NCBI RefSeq assembly: GCF_003597395.2
Contig: NC_133770.1
Location: 87,331,469 to 87,395,468, forward strand
Direction of reading: 5' to 3'
Length of the DNA stretch: 64,000 nucleotides
Source of the DNA: Chelonoidis abingdonii
Taxonomy: Eukaryota > Chordata > Testudines > Testudinidae
Numbering within the stretch: position 1 is the first letter of the stretch; the number at the start of each line of letters is the position of its first letter. The translations under genes and the position numbers were made by a program. Of this stretch, positions 12,117 to 21,783 are shown in pieces. Below the pieces are notes generated by a model. It had not been told where the DNA came from. It saw nothing but the letters and a program-made list of their open reading frames with translations, and did no database searches.

Positions 12117-12556
12117 TAGGGGTGGCCAATCTGTGGCTCTGGAGCCACATGTGGATCTTCAGAAGTTAATATGTGGCTCCTTGTATAGGCACCAACTCCA
12201 GGGCTGGAGCTACAGGTGCCAACTTTCCAATGTACCAGGGAGTGCTCACTGCTCAACCCCTGGCTGTGCCACAGGCCCTGCCCCAACCCCAGCCCCTGCT
12301 GCCCCCTCCCCTGAGCCTGCTGTGCCCTTGGTCCTCCCACTCCCCCTTCAAGCCTCCTGCATGCCATGAAACAGCTGATCCAGAGGTGCAGGGAAGGAGG
12401 AGAGGCGCTGATTAGCAGGACTGCCAGTGGGCAGGATATGCTGGGAGTAGGGGGGGCAGGAGCTCATGGGGGGCTGCTTAACGTATTACTGTGGCTCTTT
12501 GGCAGTGTTCATTGGTAAATTCTGGCTCTTTCTCAGGCTCAGGTTGGCCACCCCTG
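12117..12556. mobile_element. Non-autonomous hAT-type DNA transposon
   Basis: The ends are TAGGGGTGGCCAATCTGTGG on the left and GGTTGGCCACCCCTG on the right, clear inverted repeats. They are flanked by gtttaata and gtttaaca, an 8-bp target duplication matching at 7 of 8 positions. Length is 440 bp. Short subterminal 'GTGGCTC' motifs recur near both ends (12133, 12172, 12490), as is common for hAT transposase binding. The interior is C-rich and non-coding. Confidence 0.88.
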
Positions 12557-12690
12557 GTTTAACAGGTTACTTTAAACAGGGGAGGGATGTAGCAACAGTC
12601 CATTCCGTGATTGCTGAATCCAGGCTCAGACCCTGTCTGGTAGCTCTGCACAACACACGCTGTGTTCCTCACTCTGAGAGCTGGAGCCTG

Positions 12691-12715
12691 GTGTGTGTGT
12701 GTGTGTGTGTGTGTG
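12691..12715. repeat. (GT)n microsatellite
   Basis: About 12.5 uninterrupted GT units, likely polymorphic. Confidence 0.97.
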
Positions 12716-13117
12716 CATACACAGCACCTTAGGTCTTTCTCTTACTTATCCCCCAACTGCTTATTAACCTTCCAAAGACGTTTATAGTAGGGATGGATAA
12801 ATCCACTTCCTTCTGGTCTGACCAATACCATATTGTTGGCCTTTGTTATTCAGCAGACCCTGATGATAAATAATGCAGGTGGTGATGAGATGGAGCCAGC
12901 TCATAGAAGGGAGCAGGAGAGGGGTTCTAGAATAGTATTAAGACTCAAGGAAGTGGGTGAGGAGGTTGGGAGGGCCATTGGCAGGAGGAAAGTATCTGAG
13001 CTAGGGAGGGTTCTGTATTTCAACGTGGTGGTGTTGCTGGAGGTGGTAACTGCAGCACGAGGAAGTAGGTGGGGTATTCCCTGCATTGCATAGAGGTGGC
13101 ATGGGCACAGAGGACCA

Positions 13118-13225
13118 GGTTTTGTTTAAAGGTATCTAGGTGCCTAAATACGCAGATAGGCACCTAGTAGTATTTTCAAAAGCACCTGAATACCTAGTTG
13201 CCATTGACTTTCAAATTCTTTCTCC
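13118..13225. repeat. Palindromic 'TAGGTGCCTAAAT' MITE
   Basis: Contains 'tatctaggtgcctaaatacg', 'ataggcacctagtagtattt' and 'caaaagcacctgaatacc', with internal inverse pairing between AGGTGCCTA and TAGGCACCT. One side has decayed. Related in style to the hairpin element at 6549. Confidence 0.55.
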
Positions 13226-14832
13226 GGTGTAAGTTACAGTGGCCTCATAGATAGCCTGACTTAGGCTAGTTGGTAAGAGTGCCCTAGAGGGCATTATGCA
13301 GCTGGGCATCACTGAAGCAGAAGGCACTCAGGCTGTGCTCCATCCTATACAACTCCTACCCAGGAAGCCGAGACTGGATAACACAGTGCAGCTTTCCAGC
13401 CCTTTTGTGCCATGGAAGCAGCTCATGAGAAACGCAGGTCTGGCCCAGAACATATATCAGAATGAGGATTTTAAGCTGTGATGGCTGGGGCATGAATAAG
13501 TACTTCATCTTAATAGCTTCAGAATCAAACTGAGAAGAATGTAGTAGGATAGCCAGTGGCATGTAGGAAAAATACAAATAGTCCTAATGATACTGAGGAT
13601 AATAACGAACTGTTCCCAATCTGTGCACAATCGGAATGAGACTTAAAACACTTTTAAGAATAGTTGATTGATACCACGCACAGCAATTGTATAAAGAATG
13701 CAGTTCTGATGGGCTGAGGGCTATGTGATTACTAAACAATAATAGACAATCGTTCAGTGGGCTTGACTAGATTTCATAAGAAATGTTATTCATCTGTGCC
13801 TGAGCTCAAATTCTCCCAACGAATACAGGCAGCAAAGGCAAGACTGCCACATCTAATAAACTTGCTATATAGCATATATATTTCTGCATTTATTTTCTCA
13901 TTATGTGCGATCTACTGGTTCATTCTTTTGACAGACATTCTTCTCTGCCACTGCTAACAAAAGAAAGGATGCAGGGTAAGAACCCAGTCCCATTCCTCTT
14001 GAAACCAATCGACTTCATGGGAGCTGGATCATGATCTAGGTCCTACGTGCTCTCTTTGGGCCTCCAGCAATGTGTCCTCAATGGAGCTATGTAGGCCAGA
14101 AGGTCGGGTAGTGATGGTGGCTTACAGAGACCATATTCCTGCTAGTTGATAGTGGAAAGATCATAGGCCTGTAAAGGTCAGGGTGGGAAGCTAATAAGAA
14201 CTGTGTTACCTTTCTTCAGCTCCCTGCCCCACTGGGAATGCTTGGGGAAGCTGCTAGCTATGGCTATTAGCATAGCTTCATCAGAGTCACATTGCTGGAG
14301 GCTCAGAGGCAGCATGCAGGCCCTACATGGCTTTAGCATCTCAGTCATCAGAATTTGTGAGGAACTTGAGGGATCAGTGTGGTTTGTGGTTGGGCCCTAG
14401 GGCCTGTTCTATGAAGGGCAAATCCTGCCCCCTGACAGAATGACCAGGGAAGGCTCATAGAGATTTGGTACTCTTCAGTCTCCCCCGCCAAATAATTTTC
14501 CCACAGCAGGGGGGCGGTCGGGCCAGACATTCTTTCCTGGCTGAATTACTTTACTCTGAAAAGGATATTGACTTGTTTAAAATAACTAGACAATCCTGAG
14601 CTACTGAAGAAAATAATAATAAACAAAACAAAACCCAAAGGGCTAACTCTTAGATGAGCAACTGGAATAAGAAACAGGAACACTTCTGCATCTAAGGGTT
14701 TTTGAAATTGCAACGAGTAAAAGAAAATTGCTAGTGCTTCAAAGACAATGCTTACAGAGGTGTTTTACTGACCTCATTGTGATGGCATAATTAGCAAAGT
14801 CACTTTGGCTGCAATGGAATCACTCACTGGAG
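13226..14832. other. No supported feature
   Basis: Non-coding. The frames here are 60-73 codons long and show no domain. A weak CAATGG-type inverted-repeat remnant may lie near 13990-14045. Confidence 0.45.
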
Positions 14833-14834
14833 TA

Positions 14835-14953
14835 GGGTTGCCAATTTTGGCTGAACATATTCCTGGAGATTTCATCACATGACATAATCTTTAATTAAAT
14901 ATTAATCTTTAATTCCTGGAGACTCCAGGACAATCCTGGAGGTTTGGCAACCC
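14835..14953. mobile_element. Small MITE with GGGTTGCCAA termini, copy 1
   Basis: Inverted ends GGGTTGCCAATTTTGG and GGTTTGGCAACCC enclose about 119 bp, with TA on both sides. Internal inverted pairs (cctggaga with tctccagg; attaaatattaat) make the whole element hairpin-like. A second copy lies at 53024-53124. A TA target duplication would fit a Tc1/mariner-type mobiliser; this is inference. Confidence 0.7.
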
Positions 14954-15435
14954 TAAGTAAGCACTACTCCCCATCATAAATATTTGCAGATTTGGACCCC
15001 AAATTATTAATCCTAGTTTGTCTGTTCTCATTCAGGAGTTGCTTGTGAATCTGGTGGCAGCAGATTTCTTTTCTGAAATGGTAAAATCTTATTCTGTCTG
15101 GTATTTGCTAACTGAGTGTATGTACCGTACTGTAGGATTTATTATTACATTTTGTTGTTGTTATGCGTTTAAGTAGCATATAGGCACCTTACACATGGGT
15201 TAGAAATACATCGCACTTCCACAAAGGGCACAACCCTCTATTGCCTTGCACCTTGTGTAGTCACAGATGTGCAAAGTGGAGTATAGCACATGACTACAAT
15301 GGGAGTATGTTATACCCACTTTGCACTCACTCTGCCCAGATGTAAATCACCACATAGCATGCAGGCGGTGGAGAATTGGGTGTTCTCACTCATCATAGCC
15401 CCTTTCTTAAATGGCTCACAACCTGATGATAGACG

Positions 15436-15530
15436 TTATTGTCCTCTTATGCTGGTGTAAATCTGTACTTTCACGCTGGTTGAAGTCAGTGGAGTTACAT
15501 AGATGTAATGCCAGTGTAAGGGAGAGAAGA
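15436..15530. repeat. Palindromic 'GCTGGTGTAAAT' MITE fragment
   Basis: 'tgctggtgtaaatctgtact' followed by 'gaagtcagtggagttaca' and 'atgccagtgtaagg' shows the two arms and the TGAAGTCAGTGG core of the palindromic family also seen at 28196 and 61105. Confidence 0.5.
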
Positions 15531-15649
15531 ATCCAGGGAAAGAATCACAATAGTAACCACTGCTCCCATCAAAGCATCTTTTCTCTCTAAATGAGTTTGT
15601 GGTTTCCTCCTGTATTTGGCAAAACGGGGAAATTTTCAAAGGCATGATC

Positions 15650-15748
15650 TTATATTGGCATACTTATGTCGGGGGTTGAAAAAAACACACCGTCTAGTGA
15701 CATTGCTATACCAACAACCCCCCGTGTAGCTGCAGCTATGTCTATAGG
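15650..15748. mobile_element. Partial Harbinger-type MITE, inverted relative to its neighbour
   Basis: 'acttatgtcgggggttgaaa' followed by 'gtgacattgctataccaaca' and 'gtagctgcagctatgtc' resembles the inner arm of the MITE family at 15750 and 39302, but in inverse order. It directly abuts the MITE at 15750, so the two may form a head-to-head compound or an older nested pair. Confidence 0.45.
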
Positions 15749-15749
15749 A

Positions 15750-16272
15750 GGACTGGTCTACACTTAAAATGCTACAACGACACTGCTGTAGCACTTCAAT
15801 GAAAACACTACTTACACCTATGGGTTGGGTTCTCTTCTCAGCGTAGGCCAGGGATTGGCAAACTTCGGCACGTGGCCCATCAGGGTAATGCGCGGGCAGG
15901 CCACGAGACATTTAGTTTACGTTGACAGTCTGCAGGCACAGCCCCCCTCAGCTCCCAGTGGCCACTGTTTGCTGTTCTCGGCCAATGGCCAGGAACGGCG
16001 AACTGCATCCACTGGGAGCTGTGGTGGCTGTGCCTGCAGATGGTTAACGTAAACAAACTGTCTCGCGGCCAGCCAGCGGATTACCCTGTTGGCCCGTGTG
16101 CTGACCCTGGTGTAAGGTAATTCACTTTCCCGAAAATCAGCCACTAGGTCAACAGAAGAATTCTTCCCTCAAACTAGAACTGTCTACACTGGGCCTTAGA
16201 TCAGTATCGCTACATCTCTCAGGTGTGGGGATGGGTTAATACCAATGTAAAATCTCTTGTAGACCAGGCCGA
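15750..16272. mobile_element. Harbinger-type MITE, interrupted by a hAT MITE
   Basis: The ends GGACTGGTCTACACTTA and TTGTAGACCAGGCC are inverted repeats. The interior shares blocks with the MITE at 39302-39543, including AGAAGAATTCTTCC and a 'taggtcaac' or 'caggttgac' block. The element is split at 15849-16109 by another transposon. The host reads on across the insertion from 'cagcgtagg' to 'taattcac', matching 'gtgtaagtaatccacc' in the 39.3-kb copy. Confidence 0.7.
15849..16109. mobile_element. hAT-type MITE nested in a Harbinger-type MITE
   Basis: Terminal repeats CAGGGATTGGCAAAC and GTGCTGACCCTG, with flanks gcgtaggc and gtgtaagg (5 of 8 match) as a decayed 8-bp duplication. The interior is a long imperfect hairpin: 'catcagggtaatgcgcggg' near the left pairs with 'ccagcggattaccctgttgg' near the right, and 'gcaggcacagccccc' pairs with 'ggtggctgtgcctgc'. 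It is non-coding; opposing open frames at 15825-16144 are a by-product of the hairpin. Confidence 0.75.
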
Positions 16273-16274
16273 AG

Positions 16275-17563
16275 AGTTCTTCTGTTGGCATATCTAATGT
16301 CATTTGGGGAGGTGGGGTTCCTGAACCATAAGCATACATTATGTCTATACGAGGGGGCTATGCCAATCTGTGTTTCTCAGCTGAATCACAATTTGAAAAT
16401 AAGATGCAGTTTCTCTGAGTTGTAGCTGAGGAAAAAAATTGAGAGACTAGAACAAATAATTTTTAGTTTATCCTTTTGGTGCTTTTTAGCATATGGCTTC
16501 ATTAATTTTCTGTTGGCACAGAAATTACGCAGAAAACTCCATTCTCAAGGTGTTTTTTAGTTAGAAAAACTGCCCTACTCTTTTGATTCTATAGATTCTG
16601 GAGGAAATGTGTGTTGGTAGAGAGGAAAGAACATTTTGACATGCCACACAGCTTTGCCAAACAACTTAGCAGAATCTCTTGCTTGGAGAAAATAACCATC
16701 TGCTTAACATTATAAAGAGGAGGGTAACAACCTATCCAAGGTTCTAAAAGTGGTCTTGTAAATATTATAAAAACTAGTCCTAAATGCCCTTTTCATGCTT
16801 GTACAGCATCCATACAACAATCTAGCTATTATGTATTTAGTACACAGTAAATGTTAATATTATTACACATTCATAGGCCAGATTGCTGGCACATCATCTC
16901 TTTTCAGAGCTTGCATTAGAGAATCAGGTATAGTGAAAGAAATGAAAGATTTTTAACAAAAGAGCTTCTTTTGGAAATATAATGCCATGCAAATTACTTT
17001 AAGACCTGTGAAGTTTTAGAACTGTTAGTTTCTTGCTGATACAAAAGAAAATGTTTTCTTCCTCCTTCCCGCCCTCCAGTATTGGCCAGAAGACTTTGAG
17101 TGCAAACAATTGGATTTTGTCTGATTGCCTGAGGCTTTGACTAGAAAGTAAATAATGACTTGATTAATAGTCTCTTAAATGGCACATAAGCTCCTTATTC
17201 TCTGCTGAAATGTGAAATAATATATATTAGTCACAGTGAGTCACTTGTTCCCTCTGGAGTTGCATGATTACATTAATGAGGTTAATTATTTCTCCTTTTA
17301 GAGTTAAGTACCAGAAGAAGGCAGACTACATATGATATTTGACACTGATAGAGATGTCAGACATCTGGATTTCTCTGTGTGTTGAACATTCTTGCTTTCA
17401 GCATAAATTCTCACATCCTGCCTGTAGCAGGCTAGAGTCCTGAACCCTCCACAGGTGCTCTGCCACAGCACATGCAGCTGCTCAAAAGTGCCAGAGGTCC
17501 ACAGTTCCAATGACTGGTGCTCTGCCTGACATGTTTCATGTGTAATCCTCATAGCTAGAAGGC
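16275..17563. other. No supported feature
   Basis: AT-rich non-coding sequence. No element identified. Confidence 0.45.
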
Positions 17564-17710
17564 TTAGCATATGTCTACATTGCAGTTGAAAACTTGTGGC
17601 TGGCCTGCGCCAGTTGACTCAGCCTTGCAGGACTTGGGCTAAGAGACTGTTTAATTGTGGTGTGGATGCTCTAGGACCCTGAGAGGTGGGAGGGTCCCAG
17701 AGCTTGAACT

Positions 17711-18783
17711 ATAGGCCAAGCCAGGCTTACGATGGTTAGGAAGACCCACAACACATGTGCCAGCACTGCTTCTGTCTCCTCCACCTGCGCCTGTAGCCAG
17801 ACAGAGCACCAGAGCATGGATGCTTCTACTCAGATTCTGGTGTGGTTTTGCAAAGACTGTAACTTGCAATTTCCACTTACTGATATCCAGGCTGGGCGGG
17901 GGGGGAATCCAATGTGAAAGGTACCTACTGGTGGAATCTCTCAGGCAGCAGGTGGGAGAGCTACAGGAGGAGGTGGCTAGGTTGAGGAGCATCCGTATCC
18001 ACGAGCAATTCCTGGACAGTGTCCATGTGGAGAGAGCTGAGGTAGCTGTCCCAGTTTCACAGGACTGCTGACACACCACTGGTGGAGGAGGAGATGGCTC
18101 AGGGTGGACACTGGCAGCTGGTTACTTCTGGCAGCGGGCAGTGCTCCACCCCTGCTGCGAACCCTCCCGCCATGGTAATAGGTAACCATTATGCTCTTCT
18201 TGATACAGGAGAGAAGGAATCACCCCCTACAGTAAAGGAGGAGAAGCCTCGTACCCTAAGGCTGGGAGGTCTGCTGCCACCACTGAAAATAGGAAACGTA
18301 GGGTAGTGGTGGTTGGAGACTCTCTGCTGAGGGGGACGGAGGCACCCATCTGTCGCCCTGACATTTCATCTCGGGAGGTATGCTGCCTGCCGGGGGCCCG
18401 TATCCGAAATGTTACAGAGGCATTGTCGAGGATTATCTGGCCTTCTGACTACTACCCCATGCTACTCATCCATGTGGGCACAAATGATACTGCGAGGTGT
18501 GACGCTGAGCAGATCAAGAGTGACTACAGGGCTCTGGGAGTACGGGTGAAGGGTTTGGAGCGCAGGTGGTATTCTCTTCGATTCTTCCTGTCAAAGGTAG
18601 GGGCCCGGGCAGAGACAGATGCATCATGGAGGTGAATGCCTGGCTGCGAAGATGGTGTCGCCAGGAGGGCTTTGGCTTCCTCGACCACGGGATGCTATTT
18701 GAGGAAGGACTGCTAGGCAGAGATGGCGTTCACCTTTCGAGGAGGGGAAGACCTATTTGCACACAGACTGGCTAACCTAGTGA
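17711..18783 (+). pseudogene. CR1 LINE ORF1, broken (SGNH esterase domain)
   Basis: ORF1 of a CR1-clade retrotransposon, spread over several frames. An N-terminal Cys-rich stretch (frame at 17732) and a coiled-coil-like part (LRQQVGELQEEVARLR, frame at 17757) are followed by an esterase-like domain. There, VVGDSLLRG carries the nucleophile Ser at about 18321-18323, HVGTND carries the Asn at about 18483-18485, and GRDGVHLSRRG carries the catalytic His at about 18731-18733. These are the GDS, GxND and DxxH blocks of SGNH hydrolases, known for ORF1 of CR1 elements. At least one frameshift separates the GTND block (18306-18635) from the DGVH block (18566-18775), and more lie upstream, so it cannot make an intact protein. 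All catalytic residues remain, suggesting a fairly young copy or assembly indels. The 5' boundary is approximate. Confidence 0.85.
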
Positions 18784-18849
18784 GGAGGGCTTTAAACTAG
18801 GTTTGACGGGACAGGTGAGCAAAGCCCACAGGTAAGTGGGGAACATGAA

Positions 18850-20241
18850 GACCTGGGAGATGGGTCGAAACAAGAGGGAGCATGGGCTATAATGGCAGAG
18901 AGAAAGGAGGGTCAGGGCAAAACTGGGAGGCAAGATCAAACCAGTATCTTAGATGCCTATATACAAATGCGAGAAGTATGGGTAATAAGCAGGAAGAACT
19001 GGAAGTGCTAATAAATAAATACAACTATGACATTGTTGGCATCACTGAAACTTGGTGGGATAATACACATGATTGGAATGTTGGTGTGGATGGGTATAGT
19101 TTGCTCAGGAAGGATAGACAGGGAAAAAGGGAGGAGGAGTGTTGCCTTATATATTAAAAATGTACACACTTGGACTGAGGTGGAGATGGACATAGGAGAC
19201 GGAAGTGTTGAGAGTCTCTGGGTTAGGATAAAAGGGGTAAAAAACAAGGGTGATGTCGTGCTAGGAGTCTACTACAGGCCACCTAACCAGGTGGAAGAGG
19301 TGGATGAGGCTTTTTTTAAACAACTAACAAAATCATCCAAAGCCCAAGATTTGGTGGTGATGGGGGACTTCAACTATCCAGATATATGTTGGGAAAATAA
19401 CACCGCGGGGCACAGACTATCCAATAAGTTCCTGGACTGCATTGCAGACAACTTTTTATTTCAGAAGGTTGAAAAAGCTACTGGGGGAAGCTGTTCTAGA
19501 CTTGATTTTAACAAATAGGGAGGAACTCGTTGAGAATTTGAAAGTAGAAGGAAGCTTGGGTGAAAGTGATCATGAAATCATAGAGTTTGCAATTCTAAGG
19601 AAGGGTAGAAGGGAGTACAGCAAAATAGAGACAATGGATTTCAGGAAGGCGGATTTTGGTAAGCTCAGAGAGCTGATAGGTAAGGTCCCATGGGAATCAA
19701 GACTGAGGGGAAAAACAACTGAGGAGAGTTGGCAGTTTTTCAAAGGGACACTATTAAGGGCCCAAAAGCAAGCTATTCCGATGGGTAGGAAAGATAGAAA
19801 ATGTGGCAAAAGACCACCTTGGCTTAACCACGAGATCTTGCATGACCTACAAAATAAAAAGGAGTCATATAAAAAATGGAAACTAGGTCAGATTACAAAG
19901 GATGAATATAGGCAAACAACACAGGAATGCAGGGGCAAGATTAGAAAGGCAAAGGCACAAAATGAGCTCAAACTAGCTATGGGAATAAAGGGAAACAAGA
20001 AGACTTTTTATCAATACATTAGAAGCAAGAGGAAGACCAAGGACAGGGTAGGCCCACTGCTCAGTGAGGAGGGAGAAACAGTAACAGGAAACTTGGAAAT
20101 GGCAGAGATGCTTAATGACTTCTTTGTTTCGGTCTTCACTGAGAAGTCTGAAGGAATGTCTAACATAGTGAATGCTTATGGGAAGGGGGTAGGTTTAGAA
20201 GATAAAATAAAAAAGAGCAAGTTAAAAATCACTTAGAGCAT
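18850..20241 (+). pseudogene. CR1 LINE ORF2, endonuclease part, truncated before reverse transcriptase
   Basis: An apurinic-like endonuclease domain readable in three frames. In the first (18882-19157), LYTNARSMGNK and [10 protein letters not shown] carry the conserved Asn (about 18966) and Glu (about 19047). In the second (19027-19518), [17 protein letters not shown] and VMGDFNYPD carry the Asp at about 19366. In the third (19442-20236), [10 protein letters not shown] carries the SDH motif with His at about 19571. Single-base frameshifts fall near 19120-19140 and 19475-19500. A basic linker and the stretch leading to the reverse transcriptase follow ([12 protein letters not shown]). The sequence stops abruptly near 20238, where a second copy of the element's 5' part begins. 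The reverse transcriptase is absent from the window. Confidence 0.88.
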
Positions 20242-21347
20242 TTTCCACTTACTGATATCCAGGCTGGGCGGGGGGCATACAATGAAGGACCTACTGGTTC
20301 GGAATCTTTCAGCAGCAAGTGGAGAGCTACAGAGGAGGTGGCAGTGAGAGCATCTGTTTCCACGAGCAATTCCAGGACAAGTTCCAGTGACACAGCTGAG
20401 GTAGCTGGTCCCAGTCACGAGGACTGCTATACACCACTGGTTGGAGGAGTAGATTGGCTCAGGTGGACACTGGCAGCTTGTTACTTTGGGCAGCGGGCAG
20501 TGCTCCACCCCTGCTGTGAACCTCCCGCCTTGGGAATAGGTAACATTATGCTCTTCTTGATACAGGAGAGAAGAATCACCCCCTAAGTAAAGGAAGAGAG
20601 CCTCGTACCCTTAAGGCTGAAATCTGCTGCCACCCACTTGAAAATAGGAAACATAGTAGTGGTGGTCAGAGACTTCTCTGCTGAGGGACGGGGCACCCAT
20701 ACGTTCACCCTGACATTTCATCTCGGAGGTTGCGCCTGCTGGGGGCCCGTTATCCTAAATGTACAGAGGCATTGTCGAGGATTATCTTGGCCTTCTGACT
20801 ACTACCCCATGCTACTCATCCATGTGGCCAAATGATACTGCAAGTGTGACGTGAGCAGATCAAGAGTGCTACAGGGCTCTGGAGTACGGGTGAAGGGGTT
20901 TGGAGCACAGGTGGTATTCTCTTCATTCTTCCTGTCAAAGGTAGGGCCCGGGGCAGAGACAGATGCATCATGGAGGTGAATTGCCTGGCTGCGAAGATAG
21001 TGTCTCCAGGAGGCTTTTGCTTTCCTCGACCATGGGATGCTATTTGAGGAAGGACAAGCTAGGCAGTTCACCTTTCGAGGCAGGGAAAGACCCTATTTGC
21101 ACACAGACTGGCTAACTAGTGAGGAGCTTTACTAGGTTGACGGGCGGGGGGGCAACTGGGGAAAACATGAAGACCTGGGAGAATGGGTCGAACAAGAGGA
21201 GCGTGCGCTATAATGGCGAGAGAAAGGAGGGTCAGCGGCAAAACTGGGAGCAAATCGAACCGTACTTAGGATGGCCTATCTACAAATGTGAGAAGTGATG
21301 GGTAATAAGCAGGAAGAACTGGAAAGTGCTAATAAAATAATACAAAC
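20242..21347 (+). pseudogene. Second, indel-rich copy of the CR1 5' part
   Basis: This segment repeats 17870 to about 19027 in direct orientation, from 'ttccacttactgatatccag' to 'ggtaataagcaggaagaact'. Substitutions appear few, but dozens of one-base losses or gains occur, often in homopolymers (for example 'gaggagggctttaaactagg' reads 'gaggagctttactagg'). The copy is about 50 bp shorter. It contains the same ORF1 esterase and start of ORF2, with every frame destroyed. The pattern resembles uncorrected long-read error more than natural decay. See the findings. Confidence 0.85.
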
Positions 21348-21515
21348 TTGAATCTCTTTGTGCTTCTACCTGGTCATCCACTGGTACAACTTCTCCAACC
21401 TGTTTAAAGCCCTGTCCTCTTCGGGTATTAATGAGTTCACAATGCCTTGAGTCTGTAATGTGTGCGAGTAAAATGTAGTGGTCTTTCCACTCGTCCTCGA
21501 GGTATGAGGTTGTTA
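21348..21515. other. Unassigned joiner inside the CR1 complex
   Basis: About 165 bp between the second 5' copy and the CR1 3' end. It does not look like CR1 reverse transcriptase. On the minus strand it is part of a frame at 21280-21540 (YLEDEWKDHYILLAHITD) that I do not recognise. It could be filler, a small foreign insert or a misassembly joint. Confidence 0.4.
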
Positions 21516-21686
21516 GACTGGGAGGTTGTGGAATCTCCATCTCTGGAGATATTTAAGAGTAGGTTAGATAAATGTCTATCAGGGATGGTCTAGACAGTAT
21601 TTGGTCCTGCCATGAGGGCAGGGGACTGGACTCGATGACCTCTCAAAGTCCCTTCCAGTCCTAGAGTTTATGAATCTATGAATCCA
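21516..21686 (+). mobile_element. CR1 LINE 3' end
   Basis: The stretch includes 'aggttgtggaatctccatct', 'aatgtctatcagggatggtc' and 'gggcaggggactggactcga', and ends in the tandem tail 'tatgaatctatgaatccatg'. This is the standard CR1 3' untranslated region with its short-repeat terminus. It lies directly before the right half of the interrupted MITE, consistent with being the 3' end of the same insertion that starts near 17711. Confidence 0.85.
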
Positions 21687-21783
21687 TGAATCTACACTGC
21701 AGTTAAACAGCCCTATAGCCCAAGCTGAGTCAGCTGGCACGGACTGTCCACAGGTGTCTAATTGCAGCATAGACATACCGTTA

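Larger units (their letters stand above)
17567..21780. mobile_element. Harbinger-type MITE split by a CR1 insertion
   Basis: The left part (17567 to about 17710) starts GCATATGTCTACATTGCAG after TTA (17564-17566). The right part (about 21690-21780) ends GCAGCATAGACATACCG before TTA (21781-21783). The two ends are inverted repeats and the TTA on each side is the target duplication expected for PIF/Harbinger transposition. The left interior 'gccagttgactcagccttgc' pairs with the right 'gctgagtcagctggcac'. Without the insertion the MITE would be about 230 bp. The CR1 complex occupies the middle. Confidence 0.82.

Noticed and set aside
15825..16144. Opposing 75-codon frames as small genes
   Set aside because: They are mirror images produced by the hairpin structure of the hAT MITE.
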